A DNA stretch of 64,000 nucleotides from JALYUA01 sp038203955 (GCA_038203955.1 JBBRDK010000005.1:1-64000), one strand, 5' to 3'. Counted from the stretch's first letter, positions 16,334-26,700 are shown. A program made the numbers and translations. The notes: generated by a model not told the origin, from the letters alone.

Positions 16334-18397
16334 TCAGCGCGTCCACGGCTCGATCGAGACGATCTCCGCCGGAGTGCCCGAGAGGCCGACGCGTTCTCCG
16401 GGGCGGCGGCCGAGGAGTCCCTGAGCGAACTCGGATTGGTACGAGTAGACGTTGTCTTCGGGTTTGGAGTCCCACGGCCCGAGGATGACCGCGACGCGCT
16501 CCGCGCCTCCCTCGAGCTCCCGCAGGCGCACGCGCGTGCCGACGCGCACCTCCGAGACGTCGATGCGCGCCGGGTCGAGCGCGCGCGTGCGTGAGAGCTC
16601 GTCGGAGAGCGCAGCGATACGCGCCGACAGATATTCGTGTTTCTGGCGCGCCGACTGGTATTCGAAGTTCTCCCGCAGGTCCCCATGCTCCTTCGCGGTC
16701 CGCATCGCCTCGGCGTTGGCCGGAAGCTCGACCTGCTTCAAGTGCGTGAGCTCTTTGCGGCGGCCTTCGATCGCCTGGGCGGTTCCATAGAGGTAGTCCA
16801 CCGCCGGAGCGCGCAGCTCCGGATACGCCATCAGGAGAGCGTCACGCACGACGGACCGGCGATGCTCCTCGAGCCCGCTCGCGCGAGTGAGCGCGGCGAG
16901 GAAGTCCCGGGCCTCCGTCTCGCCGGCGGCGCGGACGAGACGGACCGCCAGTCCCCCGGGCTCGAAGAACTCCTTCAGCCGCGAGCGGAGGCCGGAAAAG
17001 TCGTCCTGTCTCAGCGCGTCCACAAGGACGAGGAACAGCCCGGGCGGAGCGGGAAGCTCCTCGTCCTGAATCCGGTCGCACAGCCAGACGAAGGCGCGGG
17101 GCGCCAGCCGCGGGGAACGCAGGATCCGCCGCACGATCTCGTCCCGCTTCTCGGGCGCCGCTGCGAGCTCGCGGTAGAGAAACGTGAGAACGCGGGAGTC
17201 GTCTTCGCGGTGGAACTGGTCGGCGAAGATTTCCGCCCACCGGGGGAGCCCGCGGAGAGCTTCGAGGGCGCGCTCGCGCGCTCCTGAGTCGTGAATCTTC
17301 AGAAGGAGAGGCCCCGGATCCCCGGCGGCGGCGAGCGCTTCTGCATTGAAGGCCTCGGCCTCGCCGGGCACGAGGCGGACCGCGGCCTGCGAGAGCTCCC
17401 AGGCGAGGGCCGGGTCATCCTCCGCGGCGGCGGACGCCCGCGCGGAGAGGACTCCCGCGAACTCTCGAGCCAGGGCCTTCGACCTCTTCCCGTTCTTGCG
17501 CGCGAGGTCGATCTGCCGGCGGGGATCCGCGGCGTGGAAGGCGGCGCGGATCGAGTCGTCGGCCGAGGCGGCGCTGTCCGACCAGCTGACGCGCGCCGAC
17601 CGCGCCGCGCCGGCGACCAGAAGCTGCGGGTGCTTCCTGGCGGCGGTCCAGAACGAGGTCCATCGCGCCTCGTCCACGAGACCGCTCAAATGCTCCTTGA
17701 CTTCACTGACGGTCAAGGCACGCCCGAAGCTGGCGAGGAGGCGACGGACGCTCTCGGACGGTTCGGAGGCGGCCAGAGCGCGCATCTCTTCCGGACGCTC
17801 GAGCTTGTCGCGCAGAAAGTGACCCTCGGGCAGCCTCGTCAGGGTCCGCTCCGCGGAGACGAGCGACAGTGGGAGGCGGGTGCCCCCGATCTCGAGGCGC
17901 AGGACGTCGAGCCCCGGATTCATTTCGACGATACGGCCGGGCCCGCGTCCCGGAAGGAAGTGGATCTGCCCCGGCGCGAACTGGAGCCAGCGCTCGACCT
18001 TGCCCGCGGCCGCGGCCGGATCGGGAGGGACGACCGGATGCTTCGCGAGGACAGCCGTGAGCGAGGGGTGTCCGGGGAAGCGCTCCTTCAACGCCGCCTC
18101 GAGCTCGGGGCGGACGGCAGGGTCCGTCGGAGCGATCCGGGCGATCTCGAGCAACACCTTGAGCTTGCGCTCGCGCTCGCCTTTTCCCCCGAGCTCGTCG
18201 GCGAGAAGCCGCAACCAGCCGACGGCGCCCGCGACGTTCCCCTTCTTCTTGACGGCCGAAGCGACGGAAAAGAAGAGCGGAAGGTCGGTCGAGTCCACCT
18301 CCATGAGACGAACCCAGCGGTCCTCGAGCTCCGCAAACTTCTTGTGTTCGATGAGGCTGGCGATGTCCTCGGGGAGATTGGGGTCGGATGTCGGCAC
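16334..18397 (-). CDS. GreA/GreB-type transcription elongation factor with about 540-residue N-terminal extension
   Basis: 687 residues. The last 150 or so form a GreA-like unit: coiled-coil NTD with EHGDLRENFEYQSARQ (acidic tip residues retained) and a C-terminal FKBP-like domain with SEVRVGTRVRLRELEGG and EDNVYSYQSEFAQGLLGRRPGE. GreA binds the RNA polymerase secondary channel and stimulates cleavage of backtracked RNA. The N-terminal part is helical, possibly TPR-like (residues 1-120), then a small beta region with GRGPGRIVEMNPGLDVLRL. Spirochaete GreA proteins have a comparable long extension (family knowledge). An ordinary short greA may exist elsewhere. The stop abuts a heptamer array. 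Confidence 0.85.
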   Translation of the reverse strand: MPTSDPNLPEDIASLIEHKKFAELEDRWVRLMEVDSTDLPLFFSVASAVKKKGNVAGAVGWLRLLADELGGKGERERKLKVLLEIARIAPTDPAVRPELEAALKERFPGHPSLTAVLAKHPVVPPDPAAAAGKVERWLQFAPGQIHFLPGRGPGRIVEMNPGLDVLRLEIGGTRLPLSLVSAERTLTRLPEGHFLRDKLERPEEMRALAASEPSESVRRLLASFGRALTVSEVKEHLSGLVDEARWTSFWTAARKHPQLLVAGAARSARVSWSDSAASADDSIRAAFHAADPRRQIDLARKNGKRSKALAREFAGVLSARASAAAEDDPALAWELSQAAVRLVPGEAEAFNAEALAAAGDPGPLLLKIHDSGARERALEALRGLPRWAEIFADQFHREDDSRVLTFLYRELAAAPEKRDEIVRRILRSPRLAPRAFVWLCDRIQDEELPAPPGLFLVLVDALRQDDFSGLRSRLKEFFEPGGLAVRLVRAAGETEARDFLAALTRASGLEEHRRSVVRDALLMAYPELRAPAVDYLYGTAQAIEGRRKELTHLKQVELPANAEAMRTAKEHGDLRENFEYQSARQKHEYLSARIAALSDELSRTRALDPARIDVSEVRVGTRVRLRELEGGAERVAVILGPWDSKPEDNVYSYQSEFAQGLLGRRPGERVGLSGTPAEIVSIEPWTR

Positions 18398-18603
18398 GAA
18401 CGCTCATCTTAGCCGAGAACGAAATCTCTCCACCCCAACCCTCTCCTGAGCCCGGGGAGAGAGGGGAAGAGGCCGCGCGTCCACCTCAGTGGCGGATGCT
18501 GCGGGAGCGTGAGCGAGCGCAGCGAGCGGAAGCGACGAGAGATTCCCCTCACCCCAACCCTCTCCCCGCGCCCGGGGAGAGGGAGGAGAGGCTCGCGGGG
18601 TAC
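18398..18603. repeat. Two copies of a hairpin repeat (CCAACCCTCTCC type) in an intergenic region
   Basis: Copies at 18429-18468 and 18547-18586 share CACCCCAACCCTCTCC followed by CCCGGGGAGAG. In the second copy CCCTCTCCCC (18558-18567) pairs with GGGGAGAGGG (18574-18583) around a 6-nt loop. A third copy, inverted, is at 23257-23297. Between the two copies lies an imperfect GAGCGAGCGCAGCGAGCG stretch. No coding potential is seen. Confidence 0.8.
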
Positions 18604-19608
18604 CTAGTTTCTTGCGGAGCGTTTCTCGGCCAGCGAGCGCAGGACGCTCGACGGCAGAGTTCCGCTCACGGTGACGGCATCTCCGTCGCTGTCGATCTTG
18701 AACCGGCGGAGAACCGAGACGAGCTCGGGAGACTTCTCCTGGACCGCCAGCCGCCACATGGCGACGACGCCCCTCAGCGAATCTTCGAGCAGCTGCCTCG
18801 TCTCCGCGTCGGCGGAGACTCCGCTCGCGGTCACGGAGAGGTCATCGGCATGGACGGCGGCCTGGAACGAAAAGAGCGTGACGGATTTCATCGCTCCCAT
18901 GAGCGCGGTCGCCGCCTCGCTGCCGCCGTTCCCCCCGCCCGAGCGCCCGAGACCCTTCTGGATCGCCGGGTAACGCGTCACGTCGACGAGCGCCCACATC
19001 GACGAGCCCCGGTCGATTCTGGAGAGCTGCCGTCCGAGACCGATGCCGGAGGAGAAGGTCGTGCCGCCGCCCGCGCGAGCCGCCAACGCCGCCTGGACGG
19101 CGGGCTCGCTTCCGGCGACGAGGAGCCTCGGGGAAACAAACGCGACCGCGCCTCGCCCGTTGTGCCGGCTGGAGGCGGAGGCGTTCTCGGGAGTGAGCCA
19201 GTAGTCGCCGGACGATCCGGACACGCGGCTCGCTCCCCGGGTCTGCGCGGCCGAGGCGAGGCGGTCCGGATCGAAGCGGCCTTCGAACAGCGCGAGGACG
19301 TTCGTGGACGTGGCGCCCAGAGGCGAGAGACCGACGATCACCACCGTGTCGACGTCCTCGCGGGGCTTCAGGTTCGCTTCGTTCATGAAACGCGCGGCTT
19401 CTCCGTTGGCGTTCATGTGATCGGCGTCTGAAAATAGCTTGCTCGCCAGCGGCGTCGAGCGCAGCTCGTTGAACCGGACGACGGCGACGGACGCCGCGTC
19501 GGAAGGAACGAGAGACAGCGCGTCGTCGGAGGATCGCGTCGCGGCGGGAGCGGCGGCGGCCGCGGCGAGGAAAAAAGCGAGGACCGCGAAAGCGCGGTGC
19601 GTCTTCAT
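18604..19608 (-). CDS. Exported protein of unknown function, third gene of an ABC operon
   Basis: 334 residues from ATG at 19608, one base after the permease stop. A clear signal peptide (AVLAFFLAAAAAAPAATR) is followed by SLVPSDAASVAVVRFNELRSTPLASKLF and VDTVVIVGLSPLG. A similar architecture is found in exported acidobacterial proteins (recollection). No catalytic motif is recognised. The tight spacing places it with the ABC-2 exporter, perhaps as a partner or cargo-related factor. Confidence 0.65.
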   Translation of the reverse strand: MKTHRAFAVLAFFLAAAAAAPAATRSSDDALSLVPSDAASVAVVRFNELRSTPLASKLFSDADHMNANGEAARFMNEANLKPREDVDTVVIVGLSPLGATSTNVLALFEGRFDPDRLASAAQTRGASRVSGSSGDYWLTPENASASSRHNGRGAVAFVSPRLLVAGSEPAVQAALAARAGGGTTFSSGIGLGRQLSRIDRGSSMWALVDVTRYPAIQKGLGRSGGGNGGSEAATALMGAMKSVTLFSFQAAVHADDLSVTASGVSADAETRQLLEDSLRGVVAMWRLAVQEKSPELVSVLRRFKIDSDGDAVTVSGTLPSSVLRSLAEKRSARN

Positions 19609-19609
19609 G

Positions 19610-20464
19610 TCAGAAATCCTTTCTGGAAAACAGCCAGCAGGCGAGCATGAGCGTAGCAATTCCAAAGAGCGCGGTCGAGCCGTAGACGGCCAGAAGGTTC
19701 ATGTCCCCGATTCCCCGGAACGCCTGGTTTCCCGCGACGTGAGCGACGGTCGCGCGGCCGAGCTGCGCCGTCTTCGGAAAGATCCAGTAGAGCCCCTCGA
19801 CGAGCTTCGCGGCCCAGTCCTTGGACATCGCCGCCGAGATGCGGGAATGCGCGGACAGGATCGCCGAGAAGAAGAATATGGCGTAGGTCGCCATCAGCGA
19901 GACGCCGGTGGACGACGTCACGACCCCGACCAGGAACGCGAAGGCGAGCAGGGTCGCGATGGTGAAGAGAATCGACAGGCCCGCGAGAAAAAAGCGTCCG
20001 TGAACGACGTGCGTCTTCCACACGATGATGAGCCAGAGCGAGCCGATCAGATAGAGAAGGTTTGCCGCCGCCAGCAGCAGGCCCGCCGTGTAGCGCGAGA
20101 GCAACAGCGGGACCCGGCCGACGGGCCGCGAGAGGTACAGATCGATGGTGCCCTTCTCCTGCAATCGGGGAACGAGGTGCGCGGTGGCGAAGAGCGCGAG
20201 AAAGGTTCCCACGAGATACAGGAAGCCGGAGAAGCCCGATTCGAAACCGAGCACCAGGCGATCGATGTCGACCGAGCTCCGGCCGATCTCGACCGACTGC
20301 CCGAAGAGCTTGGCGCCCGCGAGAGCGCCGTTGACGATATCGAGGTTCACGGCGGTCGCGAAAAGGAGGATGAAGAGGGTCGAGAGGGTGAAGTAGGCCA
20401 CGAGCGTCCAGCGCGCCGCAGCTTCCCGGAAGACCTCCTCGACGCTGGCGGCGAGCGCTCTCAT
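19610..20464 (-). CDS. ABC-2 type transporter permease (NosY-like)
   Basis: 284 residues with six hydrophobic segments, beginning in a cytoplasmic helix and TLVAYFTLSTLFILLF. The long first periplasmic part, then EKGTIDLYLSRPVGRVPLLLSR, is the typical ABC-2/NosY cytoplasmic coupling region that contacts the ATPase. Start overlaps the ATPase stop (ATGA). With the upstream ATPase it forms an exporter; the substrate cannot be told from sequence. Confidence 0.9.
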   Translation of the reverse strand: MRALAASVEEVFREAAARWTLVAYFTLSTLFILLFATAVNLDIVNGALAGAKLFGQSVEIGRSSVDIDRLVLGFESGFSGFLYLVGTFLALFATAHLVPRLQEKGTIDLYLSRPVGRVPLLLSRYTAGLLLAAANLLYLIGSLWLIIVWKTHVVHGRFFLAGLSILFTIATLLAFAFLVGVVTSSTGVSLMATYAIFFFSAILSAHSRISAAMSKDWAAKLVEGLYWIFPKTAQLGRATVAHVAGNQAFRGIGDMNLLAVYGSTALFGIATLMLACWLFSRKDF

Positions 20465-21417
20465 GAAGGCTCCTTCGGCCCGGCATCGGGAGAGGGAGGG
20501 GCGATCAGGTCGACGAACACGTCTTCCAGGCTCGCGCGCAGCGGCGACAGCTCCTCGAGGAGGGCGCCCCGCGCCCTGACTCGGTCGACCGCGGCATTCA
20601 GCTGGACGAGGTCGCGCGTGGACAGCTCGAGGTGCCCGTTCACCCTCGTCACTTCGGAGCCGGTCTCCCGCAAAGAGGCCAGGAGAGCGTCATCGATCGG
20701 CGAGACGGCCATCCGATACCGGGCGGTCTGCGCCGTCAGCTCCGCGATCGTCCCCTGCGCGGCGATCCGCCCGGCGCGCAGCACCGCCACGCGGTCGCAG
20801 GTCCGTTCGATCTCCGACAGCAGGTGGGAGTTGACGAGAATGGCCCGGCCGCGGTCGGCCTCTTCCCGGAGGAGATCGCGGATTTCCCGGCGTCCAACGG
20901 GATCGACGCCGTCCGTCGGCTCGTCGAGCAGAAGGACCTGTGGATCGTGGACAAGCGCCGCGGCGAGTCCGAGGCGCTGCGTCATTCCCTTGGAGAACTT
21001 CTTCACGCGAACGTCGCGCCAGCTCGCAAGCCCCACGCGGTCCAAGAGCGGTTCGATGCGGCGCCGAAGCGCCGGCCCGTCCACTCCGGACATGCGGCCG
21101 AAGATCGCGAGCGTCTCCCGCGCCGTCAGATACCCCGGGAAGCGGTGCCCCTCCGGCAGGTAGCCGACGCGGCGCCGGCTTTCCGGATTCCCGACGGGGA
21201 TCCCGAAAAGGCGGGCTTCGCCCGACGTCGCCCGCGTCAATCCGAGCAGGATCTTGACCGTCGTCGTCTTGCCGGCGCCGTTCGGGCCGAGAAGGCCGAA
21301 CATCTCGCCCGGGCGGACGTCGAGGTCGAGCCCGTCCAAAGCGAGCACCGTGCGCCCTTTCAGACCCGACCGATAGGCCTTGCGCAGGCCTCTCGCTTCG
21401 ATGGGAAGAGCGCTCAT
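20461..21417 (-). CDS. ABC transporter ATP-binding protein (CcmA/NatA-type)
   Basis: 318 residues. Walker A GLLGPNGAGKTTT near residue 40, signature FSKGMTQRLGLAAAL, and Walker B QVLLLDEPTDGVDP followed by the His switch VNSHLLSEIERTCD, all intact. The extra C-terminal 90 residues (RMAVSPIDDALLASL onward) match the regulatory tail of exporter ATPases of the NatA/DrrA kind. It is first in a three-gene operon with the permease and an exported protein. GGGAGG lies immediately before the ATG. Confidence 0.94.
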   Translation of the reverse strand: MSALPIEARGLRKAYRSGLKGRTVLALDGLDLDVRPGEMFGLLGPNGAGKTTTVKILLGLTRATSGEARLFGIPVGNPESRRRVGYLPEGHRFPGYLTARETLAIFGRMSGVDGPALRRRIEPLLDRVGLASWRDVRVKKFSKGMTQRLGLAAALVHDPQVLLLDEPTDGVDPVGRREIRDLLREEADRGRAILVNSHLLSEIERTCDRVAVLRAGRIAAQGTIAELTAQTARYRMAVSPIDDALLASLRETGSEVTRVNGHLELSTRDLVQLNAAVDRVRARGALLEELSPLRASLEDVFVDLIAPPSPDAGPKEPS

Positions 21418-21519
21418 GCCTCCCTATAACGAAAAAAAACCCTCAAAGTTCCCGGGGGGGCGTTCCGGTCGGGCTCCGCGCCACTTGGCCCGGGGCTTGC
21501 GGAGACGCCTGCGGACAGA

Positions 21520-23139
21520 ATGGCGAAGACTTCCAGAAAGAGGCCCGCGACCGGGCGTAGCGGGCGATTCCCGCGACGCGCGCTCTGGCTCTGGATCGTC
21601 GGGGGCGTGTTCCTCCTGGTGCTCCTCCTGGCGTGCGGAGCGTCCGTGGCGCTCCACCGCATCCTGACGACCGGAAAGATCAGGCAGTGGGCCAATAAGG
21701 AGCCCGAGAAGCTCCGGATCGAGTACGCGTCGGCATCCGGGTGGGTTCCCTGGGACATTCACGTGACGGGCTTCGAGCTGCGCAATCGCGACCCGAACGT
21801 CGAGTTTTACTTCCGCCTGGACGACGCACGGGTTTCTTTCTCCATCTTCGCCCTGCTGTCCCACGAGCTGCGCTTTACTCGCGTCCGGGGCTCGGGCCTC
21901 GATTACCGGCTACGAATCCGCCCCGATCCGACCCTCAAGGCGGAAGACCACTTCGCGGCCCTGCCGCAGATCCCCGGCTTTCCGGAGCGTCCCTTGGTCG
22001 CGCACGAGGACACGCCGTCGCAAAAATCCGAGGGGGGGCAGAAACCGGCTCCACCGGCGGTCGCTCCGCCCTCCACGCCCGCCTCGGCGCCGGCCTCCGA
22101 GCCGTCCTCCGAGTCGCGAGAGGACCGCTCCTCGCGCCCGTTCCGGCTGAAGTTCGACGACCTGCACATCGACGCAGTCCGGCAGGTCTGGATCGACATC
22201 TACCGGTACCGGGGGGCGGGGACTCTCGACGGATCCTTCGATCTCCTCCCGCGCCGCCACGCGCAGGTCGGCCCGGCGCGCCTCGCGCTCTCCGGCGACC
22301 TCACGCTCGGAAAGCACACGATCGCGCGCCACGCGGACTTCGAAGTCAACGCTGTCATCGCTCAGTTCGATCCTCGCTCCGTCCGCGGCAACGCCGTCTG
22401 GCCGTTCATCACGGGGAGGATCCGGCTCGACGGGCCCCTCGCGGGTCTGGAGTTCCTGAATTACTTGATCGACGGCGAGCCGCGGCTTTCCGGCGGCGCC
22501 GGGACCGTGCGCCTCGCGCTCGCGGTCGAGAAGGGAATCGGAAAGGGCTCGCTCGCTCTCTCGAGCAAGGGCGTCCACGCCCGATACGCGAAGTCCGAAC
22601 TGCGGTCCGATGCGGCCTTTCGGATCAGGATCGATCCCTGGACCTTCGAGAAGGACCGCATCGACTTCTCCGGCTCGCACATCGAGCTCACCCATGCCGC
22701 CGAGGGCGGGACCGGCCCTGACTCCCGCTGGTGGGGCAAGTTCGATCTGCCTTCCGCGGACATCCAGCCGCACCGCGCGGCGGTTTTTCAGACGCGGGTG
22801 TCCCTGAACTGCCGCGACGCGCGGCCCCTCTTCACGCTCTTCGACACGGACCTGCCCGGATGGGCCCGCGGCATCCTGAAGCTCGAAGGGATCGAGGCGA
22901 CCGCCCGATTCGCCGCCGGCAAGTCCCTCCTCGAGATCGAGAAGCTCGACGCGAAGGGCGGATCCTTCCGCATCCGGGGGCACTACCGCGTGAAGAAGCC
23001 GGCGAAGACGGGGGCGTTTCTCGTCGAGACCGGCGTCCTCGCGGTGGGCCTGGAGATCGAAGGCCCGTCGTCGAAGTTGAAGCTGCTCGGGGCGAAGAGC
23101 TGGTACGAAGGACGGGAGGCGGAAGGCGGGAGGCGGTAG
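21520..23139 (+). CDS. AsmA/TamB-like inner-membrane-anchored protein
   Basis: 539 residues. An N-terminal Arg/Lys-rich tail and one membrane helix (LWLWIVGGVFLLVLLLACG, about 25-45) precede long beta-rich sequence such as IEYASASGWVPWDIHVTGFEL and FSIFALLSHELRFTRVRG, typical of AsmA-type periplasmic proteins involved in envelope lipid traffic. A Pro/Ala/Ser-rich linker (about 165-205) splits it. The final residues REAEGGRR and the TAG stop are encoded by GGGAGGC heptamers, so the original C-terminus may have been replaced when the array arrived. It is divergent from the ABC operon. Confidence 0.75.
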   Translation: MAKTSRKRPATGRSGRFPRRALWLWIVGGVFLLVLLLACGASVALHRILTTGKIRQWANKEPEKLRIEYASASGWVPWDIHVTGFELRNRDPNVEFYFRLDDARVSFSIFALLSHELRFTRVRGSGLDYRLRIRPDPTLKAEDHFAALPQIPGFPERPLVAHEDTPSQKSEGGQKPAPPAVAPPSTPASAPASEPSSESREDRSSRPFRLKFDDLHIDAVRQVWIDIYRYRGAGTLDGSFDLLPRRHAQVGPARLALSGDLTLGKHTIARHADFEVNAVIAQFDPRSVRGNAVWPFITGRIRLDGPLAGLEFLNYLIDGEPRLSGGAGTVRLALAVEKGIGKGSLALSSKGVHARYAKSELRSDAAFRIRIDPWTFEKDRIDFSGSHIELTHAAEGGTGPDSRWWGKFDLPSADIQPHRAAVFQTRVSLNCRDARPLFTLFDTDLPGWARGILKLEGIEATARFAAGKSLLEIEKLDAKGGSFRIRGHYRVKKPAKTGAFLVETGVLAVGLEIEGPSSKLKLLGAKSWYEGREAEGGRR

Positions 23140-23359
23140 GGGGAGATCGGGAAACGGGAAACGGGAGCCGAGCGACTAGCGGGAGCGAGACGGCCGCGGT
23201 ACTCCGCTCGGGAATCGAAAGCTTCGAAAGACGCGAGGGCGAGGGCTGTTCCTCCTCCCTTTCCCCGGGGCGCGGGGAGAGGGTTGGAGTGAGGCGGAGT
23301 CGGCCTGGCCGCCTGCTCCCGCCGCTCCCGCCTCCCGCCTCCCGCCTGCCGCCTCCCGT
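23114..23359. repeat. Composite element: inverted GGGAGGC/CTCCCGC arrays enclosing two dispersed repeats
   Basis: Left arm: GGGAGGC, GGAAGGC, GGGAGGC, GGTAGGG at 23114-23141, then GATCGGG and two AAACGGG units. Right arm: CTCCCGC units and variants from 23316 to 23359. Enclosed are copy A of the about 75-bp dispersed repeat (23152-23222) and the inverted third copy of the CCAACCCTCTCC hairpin repeat (23257-23297). Both flanking genes run into it: the AsmA-like stop lies in the left arm and the YbjQ stop shares a base with the right arm. Confidence 0.8.
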
Positions 23360-23692
23360 CAGCGCGCCGCTTCCACCACGACCGCCGTCCCGTACGCCAG
23401 AACCTCCGCGACTCCCTGCGCGATCTCGTTGGCGTCGTAGCATCGCGATCACGGCGTTGGCGCCGAGCTGCTCGGCGTGCTGGGCGAGGAGCTCGAACGC
23501 CTCCTCCCGCGTGTGCTCGCAGAGCTGCGTCCAGATGGTGATGTTGCCGCCGATCAGGCTCTGAAGCCCCGCCCCGATGGTGCCGATCACGCTCCGGGAG
23601 CGCACCGTAATGCCCCGGACGACGCCGAGACTCCGGACGACCCGGTATCCCGGCAGCTCCGCCGCCGTCGTGATGAAGGTCCGGTTCAGCAT
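23359..23692 (-). pseudogene. YbjQ/UPF0145-family gene with a frameshift
   Basis: From ATG 23692 the frame encodes TAAELPGYRVVRSLGVVRGI, TIGAGLQSLIGGNITIWTQL and EQLGANAVIAM, which match the small YbjQ fold (about 105 residues). After that Met the family continues with R-Y-D-A-N-E-I. Here the sequence reads ATG-C-TAC-GAC-GCC-AAC, so two bases are missing (or one is extra), and the correct continuation (YDANEIAQGVAEVLAYGTAVVVE, split here across frames) is in another frame ending at TGA 23361-23359. Pseudogene or sequencing indel. Function of YbjQ is poorly known. Confidence 0.8.
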
Positions 23693-23733
23693 GACTCCTC
23701 CTTCTTCCCGGCAATTCTCCGGCGATTTCGTTT

Positions 23734-26700
23734 TCAGGGCGCGGCCGTCTCGACCTTGGGCGCGGGAACGACGCGCGGAATCTGGAGCGCGTCGGCGGCG
23801 CGGTTGAACTCCGCGACATCCCCTTCCATGAGGCGGTCGAACTCGCCCACGACCGCGACGAGGCGCGTCTTCAGCAGGTCGTAGTAACGGACGGAAGACG
23901 CGAGCGGCTTCGCGTCCGCGCTCGCGACGATCCCCGCGAGGTTGGTCAGGTCGTGGTCCAGCTTCGGCTCGAAGTTCAAGTCGTCTTCGTTGGCCTTGAT
24001 GTTCGGATTGATCAGTTTCTCCTCGACCGCCGTGAGCCTCGACGCGAGCGCCGCCGCCCGCTTCGACAGCGCGTCCCCCTTTCCGAGCCGCGCCGCGCGA
24101 TCGCCGAGCTCCTTCGCCTGGAGGCGCGCGTCCCGGATCTTCAGAACGGTCGCGTGCGTCTCGGAGAGCCGGTCCCGGATCGCGGTCAGGAGGTCGTACT
24201 GCGCCTTCAGGTCCGCCGCCGACGCGAAGCCTCCCGGGTGAGGCTCGACCACCGCCGTCTCCGTGAACGACTTTCCTCGGGCGGTCAGCCGCACCTGGTA
24301 GGAACCGGGGCCCACCTTCGGCGGCGTCTTTGTTCCCTCATTGAAAACCGCCTTCGGGACCAGGGTCGGCTTGAACACCCTCATGTCCCAGACGAATCGA
24401 TTCAGCCCGGCCTTCAGCTCGAGCGGCTTGTCGCGGTCCTTCTCCTCCTCTTCGCGCGCCGCCTGCTCCTTCAGGTCCCCGTCCTTCTCGGGCTTCTGGT
24501 TCGAGAAGGACCGGATGACCTTTCCCTCGGCGAGGATCTCGAGGACGACCTTCTCCCCCTTCGCGGGCTTTTCCGAGAGCCAGTAGTTGACGATCACCCC
24601 GTTGGGCAGGTTCGTCCCGACTCCCCGCAGCGGCTCGTCCTCCTCGTCCACGCGCTCGGTCTGCATGCGCACCGCCTTGCGCGGCGCGAAGAGTCGCGGG
24701 CCGGAAGCCGGCACACTTTCGTTCCATTGCCGCACCGGGGTCAGGTCGTCGAGGATCCAGAAGGCGCGGCCCTGCGTGGCGACGACGAGATCTCCGTTCT
24801 TGACCGTCAGGTCCGTGATCGGAGTCGCCGGGAGATTGCGCTGGAACGCGCGCCAGCCGGCGCCGTCGTCGAACGAGACGTAGAGGCCCGTTTCCGTGCC
24901 GGCGTACAGGAGTCCGCGGCGGGCGGGATCTTCCCGGACGACGCGCGTGAACGCGTCCCCCGGGATTCCCGTCACGATCTTCGTCCAGGTCTTTCCGTAG
25001 TCCTTCGTCCTGTAGAGGTAGGGAGCGAAGTCGTCGAACTTGTACATCGTGGCGGCGACGTAGGCGACGCCCTTTTCGTGCGGCGAGGCGTCGATCGCGT
25101 TGATCTGGATCCACTCCGGCATTCCCTTCGGCGTCACGTTCTGCCAGGTCTTTGCGCCGTCCCGCGTGACGTGAACGAGGCCGTCGTCGGAGCCGGCCCA
25201 CAGGATGCCCGGCTCGACCGGCGATTCGGAGATCGCGAAGATCGTGCCGTAGACCTCGACGCCGGTGATGTCCCGCGCGATCGGGCCGCCCGAATCCCCC
25301 TGCTTCGTCACGTCATTGCGCGTCAGATCCGGGCTCGCCTCCTCCCACGTTTCCCCCTCGTCCCGGCTGCGCAGGAGGATCTGCGACGCGTGGTACAGCG
25401 TCTTCTGATCGTGGCGTGAGATCAGAATCGGCGCGTTCCACTGGAACCGGTACTTCAAATCGCGCGTCGCGTGCCCGTCGGCGAGCTGCGGCCAGGATCC
25501 GATCTCGCGCGCCTGCCTCGTCCGGTGGTCGTACCGCGTGATCTGTCCGCCGTACTCCCCCGCGTACACCACGTCCGGATTCTTCAGGTCGGGCGCGATC
25601 CAGCCGCTCTCGCCCCCGCCCGCAGAGTGCCAGTCCGCCATGTCGATCGCCGCGCCGGTAACGCCGCTCGGAATGCAGACGTTCGAGTTGTCCTGCTGAG
25701 AGCCGTACACCCAGTAGGGGAACCGGTCATCGGTCGTGACCCGATAGAACTGTGCCGTCGGCTGGTTGTTCTGAGTGGACCACGTGCGCCCGCCGTTGAA
25801 GCTGATCGTCGCTCCTCCGTCGTTGCCGAGGATCATTCGGTTGGAGTCGTCGGGATCGATCCAGAGGTCGTGATGGTCTCCGTGGGGCGACGACAGATTC
25901 GAGAAGGTCTTGCCGCCGTCCGTCGAGCGGTGCAGGTTGACGTTGGGGAGATACACGGTGTCGGCATTTTTCGGGTCCGGGTAGACCCACGCGTAATACC
26001 AGGCGCGCTGGCGGATCTTGTGCTCGTCGTTGACGTGCTTCCACTTTTCCCCGCGGTCGTCGCTGACGAAGAGCCCTCCGCCGTCTTTCGCCTCGATGAA
26101 GGCGTAAACGCGTCCCGGCCGCGCCGCGGACGCCGCGACTCCCACCTTTCCCCACAGGCCGGAGGGCAGGCCCTCGGCCTCGATCTTCTTCCACGTGTCC
26201 CCGCCGTCCGTCGAACGATAGAGAGCGCTCGCGGGCCCGCCATCCACGAGCTCCCACGGGCGGCGGACGACCTGCCAGAACGCCGCGTAAAGAGTGCGCG
26301 GGTTCGATGGATCCATCGCGAGATCCGAGGCTCCGGTCTCGTCGTTCACGTAGAGCACCTTCGCCCAGGTGCGGCCGCCATCCCGGGACCGGTAGATGCC
26401 GCGGTCCGCGTTCTTTCCCCAGACGTGCCCCTGCGCCGCCACGTAGACGAGGTCGGGATCCGTCGGATGGACGCGCACGCGCGCGATCTGCCGCGTACCC
26501 TTCAGTCCCATCGACGTCCACGTCAGCCCGGCGTCGGTCGATTTGTAGACCCCGTCGCCGTGCGAAACGTTGCCCCGGATCGGGGCCTCGCCCATCCCGA
26601 CGTAGACGACATTCGGGTCCGACTCCGAGACCGCGATCGCGCCCACCGACCCCGTCTTGAAATCCTTGTCCGAGACCGCTTCCCAGTTCGAGCCGCCGTC

